A stretch of DNA of 64,000 bases from Acanthaster planci (taxonomy: Eukaryota > Echinodermata > Asteroidea > Valvatida > Acanthasteridae): assembly GCF_001949145.1 (NCBI RefSeq), contig NW_019091362.1, forward strand, positions 10,257,337 to 10,321,336. The letters run 5' to 3'. Below are positions 33,743-46,486 of the stretch, in pieces. Made by a program: the position numbers and the translations under genes. The notes below the pieces were generated by a model. It saw only the letters and a program-made list of their open reading frames with translations, searched no databases and had not been told where the DNA came from. Each line of letters begins with the position of its first letter. The stretch's first letter is position 1.

Positions 33743-36467
33743 ACCGGTATAGATAAGTACCGGTATGTATCAACATACAGAACTTCTCCCTATATTCCCT
33801 CCTGTTCCTGCGAATGTTGCAAGAAAATGATCGGCAATCATCATTTTTCACCCTTTATGAAAATGGCACTCGGACTGTCAAACACCTATCCTCCAAGCAT
33901 ACAGTACATGTACACGTCGTGTACAGTGTACATTACTGTACTTTTGTGTGCTTGTGAAAACAATTTCTAAAAAAATGGATGATCCACTGCATGGGCTAGA
34001 TGCTCTGCTTGCACAAATGCGTGTAATGTCATAAAATATTGCAAGTTTCACCTTATTTTAATACCAAAACTCTTCCTCATCCATTTTGTTTGGTGTGTAC
34101 ACATACATGTACATCATTGCCTAACGGGCACGGGCAGGACATTCAGGTATACAACTCATAATGCAACAAATGACTCAATTTTTATGATTATACCGTTTTG
34201 CCGTGCAAGAGATCATACATGTACATTTACCGCTACATCCTGACTTTTTTAATACGGTACAAAACCGGAGGTACACATGCATGAAATTATTCCATAATTC
34301 CTGTAGATAATTCGACACAGACACCTGCTCTTTATCCGTAATCACAAAAAAATTGATATCAATGCACCAAAACATCATTTCCCATCTGAAACATTTTACA
34401 ATGATACATTATAGCCTTTGAAAGAACAGTAAAAAGTTCCATGAATTTAAATTGAACTGTAAATTGCCAGACTTCCAAAAAACATAAAAATGTGACATTT
34501 GTCACATCACAATGAGTTTGTGGCATGATGAAGGTAAGGTGAAACAAATACCGTTATGATTAGTGATACTCAATAAAGCTACATGTACATACATGTACGT
34601 GTACAGAGCAAAAATTTCACTTACAGGAAAAGTGGCTCAAATATTTTGATTCAAGATGTACAGTAGCATTTTCAAATGGTGCAGAAAAGGTACATATACC
34701 GGGTAACTTAATACCTACATGTACATGTACACATTAAACAAATTCACAGTAACACTCCATTAAAACAAAAGATTCAATTGTACCAGTATAAACTGGGTAA
34801 ACAGTCATTTCACTCAGATGCAAAAACAAATATATCTTTGCCAATAACTTGGTAATGTTCAAGAAAATCTCAGCCCATGAACTAGAACACAATTTGCAAC
34901 CATATGGTACAATCATCACTACTGTCTCACTGGCCTCCCAACCATTCAAGCTCATTAAAAAAAGTCTACACTCAATGTACAAGTCCCTACAGGTACACAC
35001 ACAACATCTGGAACCAAGCAAATATTATAAAGATTCAACGGAAAAAATAGCCTCAGAGACGTACATGTACACACCTCCTTTTGGGCGACTTTCAAAGAAT
35101 CACTTTCTCCTCCATGTGATTGCTGTGTTCGTAATGATTTACCCGGTTGTCATCACATTGGTTGACATCGCATTGCCGCAGTACCTGATATGCCTGAAAG
35201 GGCAGGCACTGTGCAGGAACACAGCCTCTTTTGCCCACTCTCCAGTCCTTTTACCCTGGCTCATTAATCTGACAGGGACAGCATGCCGGCCAGATGGAAT
35301 GTCAGTCTTGTTTTGCGTATCTTCCAGACATCCATTTATCAGCTTTACAGATTTTGGGGGCTGTAGGCTGGTGTAACTGTGGACTTTTTATCTTGATAGC
35401 AAAAATACTTCCACATGATGTAAATCTGCACAGATGAGCATGTATTGTTCCATGTGGACTGACCTGTACAAAATTTCAATTTTAGCTAATCATATCGACT
35501 ATATGGGTCTGGTTTTCTGAACCGGTATACTGGTACATGTACATGTACTGGTACGTAAAAATTTCTGTTCAAAACACGGTGTTTCACTAAACCTGAGGTT
35601 GAAACTTATAGCAGTATATTAAAGTATGCAGCTGTGCTCTTTCTCCATGCAGTCATTTTACCATGTGTACATTAAACAAATTTACAAAATGTAGGCCACA
35701 TGTTTGGAGGATTTCAAAGTACCAATACAAATATACGCATTTTGTAGTGTATGTAGACGTGTACATGTACTGCAGCTCCAATAATCTATGTTTTAGGCAT
35801 ACTGCATTTGGTATCATAGATTACTTTTTATCATACATACAGTGTATATGCTTGCATTTATTCTCCTAATCAATTTCTGCTTCGTTGTTGGTGTCGCCAA
35901 CACCCTACCGGGTTAGAGGCATGCACCATATACCAGTACACTGTACATGTAGAAACATATGGTACAGTACAGTGTGCATGCATGATTAATACTTGGCCGG
36001 AATTGTCCATTGCAATGTACTGGTATGCATACCATTATTTCTTGTATAATGTACTGGTATGATGTTCAGATGAAATAAAAAAAATAGGTAACTATTTTAA
36101 ACTTTTTATCATATTTTTTGCAGTTCACCAAAAAATTGATCAAAATAGCTGAACAGCAATCTCTGGAAACTCATGAAGTCACGACTCAGGAAGCCACAGA
36201 GAGAGATGAAGCTGCAATTCTGTAATCCTGAGCTCTGTTTTTATACATGTACATGTAGGTTCCGGTAGAACAATGCCAATGCAAGGTTTGGGGGAGGGCG
36301 TGTCAGTCAACCACCATTAATCAGTTTTGTAGGCAAAATAATGGTGTTGTACGCAAGAATGGAGAATGAATGGGAGAGGGGGGAAGGTTACGCTGACCAA
36401 TACATCATACAATGTACTAAAACGCTGGACTAATATGTCCTTAACCCTAACCCTGAAGGGTTGCTGG

Positions 36468-36658
36468 CCCTAACCTTCCCCATTCACACAAAATTAAACA
36501 CCCATATCGGACTTTATGCACAGAGGCTGTTGGACTTCGTTTTTCTGAGATATGCCAAACCGAATGCAAAAGCCAGCTGTCTGGGCCTACCAGACCTATC
36601 CCCACAGAATTAAACACTTTACTACTGTTTAATTCTGTGTGGTTGGGGAAGGTTAGGG
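36468..36658. mobile_element. Small inverted-repeat element, 191 bp
   Basis: CCCTAACCTTCCCC...ATTAAACA (36468-36500) is inverted at 36626-36658. A second internal pairing, ACAGAATTAAACA against TGTTTAATTCTGT (36604-36638), shares the right arm. Telomere-like CCCTAACCCT lies just outside at 36445-36454. This is a foldback or MITE-type structure without a coding frame. Confidence 0.6.
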
Positions 36659-38790
36659 TTAACTTGAAATCTAAACACATGCCTACATGTACATGTACAT
36701 GTACATGTGAGGACTCTCCACGATGTGGCACATACAAGTAATGGGAGTACATGTGCGTGTACCAATCACCACACATCAGCATGTATGTACGCAGGCACTT
36801 GTACGGAAATTGGATGCATTTGGCTTTGAAATTGACTACAAGTGTGTACACTGTACTGGTATTCACAACAGCGCACATGTACATGTACCGGTACTTTGTA
36901 CATGTACAAGTACATGAAGGTGTGGTGTGACAAGTGATTAATAAAATTCACTGATGTGTGGCCAAATGTGTACATGTACATGTGGACAGTGCATACCGGT
37001 ACATGTACAGTACAGTGTTTTTGGTACAGCATTTCCAAACATGTATGTCAGTATAAGGGCAAAACCCATATGTATTTTTGAAAAAATCGCAGACCTAAAG
37101 GGGTATACCCTGGTTACATTTATAAATGCATTTCCACAGAACTGTACATGTACATGTATGTACAGTACAACAAGAGCACTGGATTGAGATTTCTGCCTTG
37201 AAAACAGATAATTTACAACACACTGCTGCAAAAGCTACAAATGTTCAGTATGCAAGAATTTATCCTGACATATCACACTCCGGCCTGTACACTGTATTTC
37301 TAGTCGAGGTCAATTTAAAATAATCCAATTCTGGTGACACAGTACGTGTATTTCAAGTACCAGCTCCATGTACATGTACCGGTACATGTACAAACAGGTT
37401 CCGGTACATGTACATGTGCTTGTAATCGTGCTGTCTTACAATGCCCTTCTCAGATACGGTATTTACATGCTGTACATGTTCATATTCTAAATCATTTTTT
37501 AAGGTTCATGAATTTCTTGGATTTCCAAAAGTGTACAAATATGCATGCACGTGTGACTGCCAGCCTGTTGCATCAATTACGCGGTACACGTGTATTTGAT
37601 ATGAGTAGCACATACCTATTGCCTAAAGCAACTGCGCGCAGAGAGAAACAATCGGAAAATCGATACTGCTTGTGGACAATCTGATTGACGCATTTGATCT
37701 CCAATGAAACCCCATCTTGTGTGTTGCCAAAACCTTTGTTGCCTTGAAGTAGAAAGGATATAAAAAGCAGGTATGGTACCATACAAAGTCACAATGGGGA
37801 GGCCACCTGAACTCAACGTAGGTCTATGTACAGTCAATACTATAGGCAAGAACTGTGCACAGCCATGCACAGACTGCAAACTTGAACTGAATTAATTTTG
37901 TGACTACTTCAAGTGCCTTTGAAGGAGAAATCAATACCAGTAACCTCCTTCAATTTGTACATAATAATACAGGCTGGACACAGTTATGTGTTCTGCAGGC
38001 CCTTATAGGCACCGATTTCCTGTAGGCATGGTAGGCCCTAGGGACTAGTGTTCCATGGGCCCGAGACACCAGTGTTCTGTAGTCCCTATTTTGCTGTAAG
38101 CAGCACCAATTTCGTAGTGCTGGTAGGCTGGATCCTCAAATTTCACGCTGACACTAAGCTACAGCTACAGGTACCATACATGCACAAGGCAAGTACACAG
38201 CTAGCAAAACTGGATGGGCTCAAAGTAGCAGTTTACATTTCAAAGTAACAAAATGTCCACATACATCTACTGGTACACTGCATCATATAATTGTGTCGAA
38301 TTTTAATGCCGCTGGAATAATCATTTACAGAGAATTAAACCGCTTTTTTTCTTTAAACTGTTGATATTGGCATACATGTGGTATTTCTGTAAGCTCAGCA
38401 CTGAACATATCCGAACATTTCTTGTGTTGGATACTCCAGCCCTGGATAAATACAACATGTACAGGGTACGTACAGGGTACATGTACATACATGTACGTAT
38501 ATGTACAGGGTACGGTACATGCTGTTCACGCATACATGTACGGCCCATGTCTGAAGATGGTCACCGACATTGGCCTTACACATTAAAATGTACAGTGTAT
38601 GGGTACAGCAGGGCACCAGGATCACAAGTTGCTTACGGTAGGTACTTTTCTCTAGTTAAAAACATGACTTATCTGGTTAAAAACACGATTTCTCTGGAAT
38701 AAAAACACGATTTCATTCCCCTTGACTTCTCCAAAAACGGTAATATGGCCCATCAGCCTGATATCATGGATGTACTTCGAGAACTGTAAG

Positions 38791-39124
38791 TCACTAACTC
38801 TGTGTGACTTTGAGGAGACAGGGTTTATAAGGCATTGTAATGCTATGGGGTTTTGAAATCGAAATTGAGCAAAAATCTCATTTTTTTTTTTCAAAAGTAC
38901 TCCGTCTCATGCTCTGAAACTTTTGTTATTTCCTTTTTGGGAGGTAAAAATTAAGCAGGTATGCTGACGGGGGAAAATTTTATTTAGTACATGTAGCTTT
39001 CTTACAGCTGTGAACCATTTCACCACAAAAATTCGATTCCAAAACCCCATGGGCATGATAGGCCTAGCGCCATATAAAACTAAGTTGTCTCCTTAAGTCA
39101 CACAGAGTATCACAGAGTTAGTGA
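38791..39124. mobile_element. Foldback element, about 334 bp
   Basis: TCACTAACTCTGTG (38791-38804) is inverted at 39111-39124. Further inside, ACTTTGAGGAGAC pairs with GTCTCCTTAAGT, and CTATGGGGTTTTG with CAAAACCCCATGG. The arms are diverged but collinear, so this is an old MITE-like foldback next to the candidate first exon. Confidence 0.65.
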
Positions 39125-39424
39125 GCAAATAGTTTGATTTTTAAACAAATGGTGGATATTATGGTCTGATTGTACTGTGACTTAGTGACACACAAGGCAA
39201 GGAAGCACCCCGGCCTACTACTTTTGTACTAGTAGGCCTACCTGACTGTGTCCGTAGCTAGGCTGGTAAGCTGATAGGGCACGAGGCAGTAAGGCCTTGG
39301 CCGAATATATTTAACGGCGCCCATGTTGTATGTACATGTACATCCAATTTGAAAAAGCAATGCTTACTTTTGCCACTTAATCTCTGGTGCATCCTCAAAA
39401 ATTACACACAATAATTATTCTTAC

Positions 39425-39563
39425 ATTTGACTCCGTCCAGTTTGACCTCATCTAAAACTCCATCCCTATTTTTACTCGAAGCTTGAAGACCAACGTTCCC
39501 TCCATCGGCCGCCGTTGGATGACCTCGACCACTTGCTGAAGAATTCGATATTTCTTGTGACAT
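39425..39563 (-). CDS. Candidate first coding exon of the peptide transporter
   Basis: An ATG at 39563 opens 46 codons of a hydrophilic Ser/Gly/Asp-rich peptide, starting MSQEISNSSASG and ending DEVKLDGVK. It stops at a good donor (AAAT then gtaaga). A cytosolic hydrophilic N-terminus before segment 1 is usual for PEPT proteins, and this is the only such exon I find upstream on the right strand. Problem: it ends in phase 1, whereas the exon at 25785-25878 starts in phase 0. Either a small intermediate exon is missing, or a weaker donor (GAG then gtcaaa, phase 0, at about 39447) is used, or the exon belongs to another transcript. Assignment is inference. Confidence 0.4.
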
Positions 39564-41340
39564 ATTATCAGTGCATCTACTGCCAGTTAAACTGCTTAAA
39601 CTGCATAGTACACCTTGAAGACCACGCCAGCATAATTAACAGTAAGTTGGAAGAAATCACCTCCGGCAGATTGCGTTACAACTCGGGAAGTTACTTCAGC
39701 GGGTTTTTAACTACGTTGAAAAGGATTGCATCTTGACATGCGGAAGCACCTTGTCCCCACATGCTTGTCTTGTGACGCCTGACTCTTCGGTATCCAACCC
39801 ATCACCGCCATTGAGAACGAAATTGTTACCAACACTGTTATGTTGAGGGCGTTGGGGTCGATATACGCCCACTTCAAAAAGCGAGAAAATTTTCACAGAC
39901 GCGGGTGTTCAGACGCATCAAGTTACCGTACTTCCTCATGTTTCATTTTCTGTTTTAGTTTTCGGTGGTTCAAGGGACACATTTGAAGTGATGTTTACCC
40001 TGGACGCTTTGCCGTATATACAGATACAAACTGGCCTACAGATGTTCTAGAAAATAAAACAATTACGTCCAAGTTTGATCACTTAATATTATACCATTTG
40101 GGAAGAGCATGTCCAAATTTCTCAGAAACGTGAGACGGCAGTCTTGTTGGTACCTCCCAACCGCCATTTTTACAAACCCTCCAAAATGCTCTGATAGCAA
40201 AAAAAAAAATTGTTAGCATGAAAATCGAGATTTCAGGTTTGGTCTGCCCTGGTAGTTTCTGGCCTATTTGTCTGCAACAATGCCATTCAATAACAGGACT
40301 GCAAAGTTGTAGACTAGAATCACTCTGACGAGTGACTGTAGGCCCTACTCGTATCGTCTGCTTTTTAGTACAGTCACTTATGAGGTTCTTGGGTCCCGGA
40401 CTGCACCGTTTTTCCTTTAACTGAAAAAAACATTTGGTGAAGAAATACAGTACTGGAAAAAGCAGTTTCAAAGAGAATCGAACTCAGGACCGTAATTGGT
40501 TCAACTATGGTATACTACTATACTAGCTAGCTATTGTGGCAGTTTGGCGACAAGAGTTTTTTCACATGCTTAAAGGTAGATACTTGTGCTGTAAACGGTT
40601 TTCTATTCATGCGAGAGTTTTACATAGTGACGTCATGCATGTCTGGCTTAGAAACCTTTTTCCAGGGACGATCGTGCTGGACCTATAAGATGTGTTGTGA
40701 TGGTAATGAGTGCATAGCGTTGCCGTGATGGTAATCTATCTATACAAGATAAACTATAGTCAAGCATGCAGCGTTTGCACGAGCGCTTGCACGTGGTTGA
40801 AGCTGCCCGTGGGAATATATGCGATCGCCGTGACCAAGGCGGTGCACACGTGGTGGTATTCATTGTTTATATTTAGTCACGTGGGTGAAAAGGGTCTTTT
40901 GCCTCACCAGCAGCTCGCATAACCCTTATACGCGTCCTTTATTGTACAATGTGTGTCATACGTCACCAGTCAGTAACTTGACGGATAAGCCAATCGGACC
41001 CCATATCGGTGATATGTAGTTATTTATAATTGCATATGAACGACATGATCTTGCACAATATATACGGAATTTCCTCCTATCAAAGTAGTCACACTTGTAG
41101 ACTCGTTCATTACAATCCACGTATGAACGACGTAAAAACATATGGCAATGTGGTTGGCTGCTACCACTTTTGGTAGATGAGCCCATTCGCTGTGTACAAA
41201 CGGTTGGCAGATTCGTGAAGTCACCGTAATTCTGAACTAAACTCTTAGTAATAAGTGGGCACAAGAGGGCGCGAAGCAAGTAACGGCGCCCTGTCTCGAT
41301 ATGTATCCAACGTAGAAACGAAGATATCACAGAGACCCCG

Positions 41341-41530
41341 ACTTGAGTCAAGTCTAGACTTGACTTGGACAAAAAGACTTGTGACTTGCTTGTGTTTGGA
41401 CCAAAATGACTCATGACTTGACTTGACCTGTGATCAGATTACTTGTGACTGGACCAAATGACTTGTGACTTGCTTAGACTTGCAAAAGTTGACTCGTGAT
41501 TTGGATTGGACTTGCAAAAATATTGACTGA
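41341..41530. repeat. Degenerate GACTTG minisatellite
   Basis: About 190 bases made of variants of GACTTG, GACTTGTGACTTG and GACTTGGAC, partly inverted (CAAGTC) at its start. No reading frame survives through it. Confidence 0.8.
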
Positions 41531-41967
41531 AGGATTGATTGAACAACCACCTTGGATGCAAACCCAGTCAAAGTTGAAGAAAGAAATCAGCACAGACGTA
41601 ACGTAATCATTGGTATCATGTTTTTGACCAGGATATCATGGCAGCAGAAACCGCTAATTTAAAAGTTCAAGTAGTAGTTAGGAAAGTACCGATTTCAAAT
41701 CAGACCATTTTCTGTTATTTTTGGTATCTGTTTTTGTGCCAGACACATGGGCTACTGCACAAATGATCAAATGTACGTTCGACATCCTCTACGGATGTTA
41801 TGCTCTGGCATAACTTCATCGATCTCTGTAGAAAGGCATGGCATCGTAATTGGTTGGCAGAGCTGGCTCTCCATAAACATCTTAATCAAATTCTTCAGAG
41901 AATACGGGCATTTCATGAAAGTGCGCCTCCAAGAGCTTGCAATGCGTTTACAAATCATAGTGCATTA

Positions 41968-42009
41968 AATCTGTCGACCCATTGCGCGTTTGGGAAGGGT
42001 CGACAGATT
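41968..42009. repeat. Perfect 13-bp palindrome arms
   Basis: AATCTGTCGACCC (41968-41980) and GGGTCGACAGATT (41997-42009) are exact inverted copies around a 16-base GC-rich loop. Could form a cruciform or stem-loop. Function unknown. Confidence 0.8.
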
Positions 42010-44516
42010 CGCGCCTTGTGATGGCGCATTATCGCCCGTACCGGTATTTCTACACGTTGCGCTACCCCAAATACGTACGCGCCCATAGAAAACATTGCAA
42101 AATCAGACCGAAAGAGCGCCGCCTGTTGACTCTCGGGAAGAGGTTGGCCTCCGTTTTTTGCTGGAAATTCGAGATTAGGGCCCGAAGATCACTTTTTGTT
42201 TCAATTTTATGGGGGTTAGCCGCGAAATTTGTTTTAATCGCCTTTCCCTGAAGATAACCTCTCCCCCCTAAAAAATTATAGCAAAATTATACGCTCAATT
42301 CTGAATGTAGCCGCCCGCCTCTATCCAAAATAGGCCAAAAATTTAGGGATTTTTGTAAAAGAAATACCTCGAAGCGGAAACCACCAGTTCCAAAATTAAG
42401 AATTTACAGAAATATTTCTATGATCTCTCTTGATTATGACATGTCTTATTGTAAAACCCCGTGGGATCACAAAATGTTAATGAGCTCGCGCAGAAATCCA
42501 ACGATTTGGTGGAATGCATCCCTCAAGTTTGTCTTCTTCAGGTTTATCGGCGGCGGAGGTACACGTCGAGGTTACTACTTTAATTTATGGGCCTACTGAG
42601 AGTTTGGGATTTGTGTGGGAATGCGATTTCCGCGCACTTGTTCTTGTAAGTAATGGGCTCAGAAACGAATACCAGATTTGGGTATACCTATCTGCAACTG
42701 CTAAAAGAATTCGGGAGCTTGGAATCGTGAGAAAGTGGCACAGTTTGCATCATCTAACAAGTTTTTCACTAGTTCCTCGCCATCATAGGTCTGTATCCCT
42801 AGAAAACACTGCGCCTACTGAAACCCAATGTTGATGTTGGAGATCTCATGTGAAAGGACACATTTTGATTGAGTCCTGGTAGGTTGCAGACTGAACTGGT
42901 CAAAACACACTATTGAGATTTTGAAGTAATAAAAATACTGCCGGTTTAAAGCAATTTACGCAGTTAACCTGCCCTATATATTATGAGCTTTTCATTTAAA
43001 TGCCAGGTATTTCATGTCTGATTGTATAGTATACCATTTATGTATTATTATGAAATTAAGTATTAATTTTTTTAATTTAAAAGCATGTACGGTAAGTAAG
43101 TACGGCATAAACACTGGCTCGCTGCTCGCCCGGTTGACCATCCATCCGTAGCACTTTCACCAGGACCATCGGGCCACCTTTGATCAGTGGCGTAAATTGA
43201 GCCTGAAATTGGATAGGGGATGGGGAATTGTAGGGGATTACTTACTTGGCCATGGAAATTTGAAAAGGGAACTGGATGCTAACACCATATGACACTGGTA
43301 CGGGGGGGAATGTCCATGATACAGATGTAGACTAATTACATTCCTGCAGAATCTTACATCGGAAAGGGATATTCATGGTTTTTTAAAATTATTTCTCACG
43401 CCTCTTTGAGTGCTTTTGAATAAATTTTGATTGTTGAAAAGTCCTAAAATTTCTTCACATCAGCCTCAGTTTTCTCACCACGTAAAAGCGGGGGAAGGGC
43501 CATGATTCAAAAAGCCCACTCCTGGTCAAAAAAGTGTGTGTGGGGGCGGGGAGGATAATATCCGCATCCCTCAGGATTCAGCCCTTCCTGCGCACTTGCC
43601 TGCCACACCACCGCTCCATTATCCCCTTCCTCGGGGTTTAGGCAATGCTGGACTCTACTACCCTTGGATCTGAAACTCCTGTCGCCGCTTCCGCCCGCCC
43701 ACAAATCGAGGAGGTTCAGCGGGGTGACGTAGTGAACACTTATGGGTTTTTTTGACTGTACATGCATACATGGACATCCAAACAAATGAAATTGATTATT
43801 AAATCTGAATTTTAGCCTTGTTATCCACCACGAATAGACATCAATAGGTGCAATGAATACACAAACAGGACGACAAAGTTGAGAGCCTTCCAATTAGGAG
43901 AAGACTGATCTTACTAAGAAGAATACTATAGTTTGCGGTTTGAAGGGGTTTTTAATGCTGGAAACGTGTTTTGCAACCTTTCGACGGAGGCAATTATTAA
44001 ATATTCTTCATACAAAATTAATGGCCTCACTATAGATATCAGTCAACGTGGACTAGTAAGTCCTCCAGCCCTTCTGAACCATTGGTAATGTAATCAACTG
44101 TTCTCAGTAATTATTAAATGGTTTTGGTTTCCAATGGACATAATCAGTCTGTGTCAAGGCTGGAAGCAGCAAATTAGAATTGAAATGAATGGCCCGTGGT
44201 AAACTCTGAAGCACGTGCAACGTGAATGATCACTGCAATTTTGTGCGCGTATATCATAAACGACAGATGTCGATTTAACAACAATGTCGAGGATCATCAA
44301 TAATTAAGCTGTTAGCTCCGGGATTACCTAATTTGATTCCCTGCCGATGTACACGCCCTTCGTGCAACGAATAAGTGACCAATGCGTCGTGTGTTGAGCA
44401 CGTTGGGCCTTTTTGTTAAAATAATCAACATTGTGATGATTTGCACCTGTTACCTGACCAAAACGGAACTTGTGTGCAAAAAGGACGTGTGTTTTTTGAC
44501 CCGTGCACAAACTCGT

Positions 44517-44811
44517 ACCTTACATACCTAGTGTGGACATACCTTTCTTTCCGTGCAGTTAAGAAAACTCAGTGAAAGCCCTCTTTTTCTTGAACTGGGA
44601 ACACGATTTTCAGCTGACTTTGTGTACAAGGTTTCCTTGAATATTCCTCTTCCTTTTACGAGAGATATGACCCCTACCCAAAAAAGCCTCTAAACTTCTT
44701 TTTCAGAGAAGGGGAAACGTCCTGTGGACATGTGTAAGTCCACAGAACGTCTTCCTTTCCTGCGTCGTGTGGACATCTTTTGTTTACACGTCCACACTAG
44801 ATATGTAAGGT
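44517..44811. mobile_element. MITE-like element, 295 bp
   Basis: The 22-base terminal inverted repeats (ACCTTACATACCTAGTGTGGAC at 44517-44538 and its inverse at 44790-44811) differ by one base. An internal hairpin CTGTGGAC/GTCCACAG lies near 44732-44755. No coding capacity. No clear target duplication seen. Confidence 0.7.
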
Positions 44812-46486
44812 TAGCGCCTCTCGTGTGCACCACTGATGTAAGGGCAAGGTAATCAGTACGAAGAGAGTCACTGATATCTGCAAATAGGAGACGTCAACAA
44901 GTGACAGTAGAGCACTCGTTAAAACATGTTTGATGGTGATTCGAATAAACAAAAAACCCTCCAATAATATCATCCTTGAGAATGTTTATATTGTACGAGT
45001 GTTACATCAAAGTATCATAACAAGCCCACCGAACGCAAAAAAGGTGATCCCTACATTTTGACTATGCATCGCTGTTAATAAATGAGACCTTTACTACAAA
45101 ATGCGATCGATTGAAACGTTGAGGTAATTATAGTATTATGTAATATACGTGCCATGTTAACAAGCGAGATGGAGGTCCAGAACTCGTAATAAGAGTGCTT
45201 TTATGCTGAATATAGAATGTGTAGCACGGCAAAATGGCGCCCTAGACTAAGTCTGAATAAACAAAAAAAAACCCCAGAATTTGGGGAACTCGCTGAAAAA
45301 AACTTCAAATTTGATTGGGTAGGGAGGAGTCGCAAGGAAAATTAGGTGGAGGCAAACGACTGCAAATTTTATAGAAAGGAGGAAACAAAACAAAAAAATG
45401 AAATTCCAAAATTTATTGCTTAGGGGCAATGCTCCACAGAATCCAAACGATACATAAAAAAGAAAGTTTCTAACCACAAACTCAATCAAACTGGTGATCT
45501 AAAAAAATTGAAGACAGAATGGCACTAGATTAGCTTTGATCTTCAAAAAAAATGCACTTAATGAAACTACGTCAAACTACAAAAAAAATGGAAAGCCAAT
45601 GAAACTTTGCTGGTCAAAAAATTAAAAGTCAAGCAAATACAAGCCAAAAAAAATGAATGAATTTCAACAAAAAAACCGAAAACCTAACCACAAGCAAAAC
45701 TAAAATAACCGAAAGCCAACACAGCATATAAGTGGGTTGCAAAACAATAAACACAACAGCTTTGACAACCGAATAAAACGGCAGACTAAGCGAGGGGCAG
45801 AGAACTCAAAAAAATGTGGTGTGTGCTCTTCACTGCCAGTCTGCAAACTGAGTGGGTCTAGAAGGAATGCTGAGCACATGGTGCTAAATCAAAGGGGCTC
45901 TTTGTTCAAGGGTCTAATTACTGTAAGAATGGTGTTACCTTACCAGGGGAGGGTCCAGCTTAAAAAAGAAAATCATTTTCCAGGGGGAGGGAACTGAAGT
46001 TATTGTACACAAAGAAGATTACAATCATCCTCCTTACAAACGCATGTTCAAGGCTATAAATTTTGGCAGGAAATTAAACAACTTTCAAAGCTGTTTTTTT
46101 TTCTCGAACTGTAAACCTACAAAACTCCTGCAAGACTGGAACCAGGAACATTAGAATCACGTGACATCCATTTGTCACTTTTTACTCGCTGTTACTAGCT
46201 TGTCGTAAGATGGTATGACTTGTGATCGCTTGTAATCACTCGTGAAAAATATTTTGTCTGGTGCTTGCAAAATGCTCCACTTTTTTCTGAAGAAGAGTAT
46301 TACTGATGAAAGCACAAAGTTTTCACCAAACTGAATTCTTCTAGAACCGTCCTTCAAATTTTTCGAGCGGTGCCATCTCAATGTGCCCACAGATAATAAA
46401 AATGGCAGACATAAAGAAATATTATGGTGCTTGATTACAATCACATATTCATACAAGTGAAATTTCCTTTGCTTTCAATTACCCAT

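Larger units (their letters stand above)
33751..39424. other. ACATGT-rich intergenic or intronic DNA
   Basis: Many copies of ACATGT repeats, often bounded by CCGG (for example CCGGTACATGTACA near 37378-37392 and 37400-37416). An open plus-strand frame of 175 codons at 34849-35376 has no recognisable domain and no codon bias I can see, so I do not call it a gene. Confidence 0.55.
39564..46486. other. Intergenic region between transporter and GPCR relic
   Basis: No gene recognised. A CpG-richer patch near 41960-42140 and the sequence just above 39563 could hold promoters, but I see no decisive TATA or initiator elements. From 45240 to 45720 the plus strand is A-rich. A minus-strand open frame at 43507-43893 (128 codons) has no recognised domain. 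Confidence 0.5.

Noticed and set aside
34849-35376. Open plus-strand frame of 175 codons
   Set aside because: No recognisable domain, low-complexity ACATGT repeats inside, no splice context, and composition like the surroundings. Long frames of this size occur by chance in 64 kb.
36441-36660. CCCTAACCCT as an interstitial telomere
   Set aside because: Only one to two units, explained as the arm of a small inverted-repeat element.
40079-40471. 130-codon minus-strand frame
   Set aside because: No recognised family. Cys and Lys content looks random; may be part of an unidentified repeat but I cannot support it.
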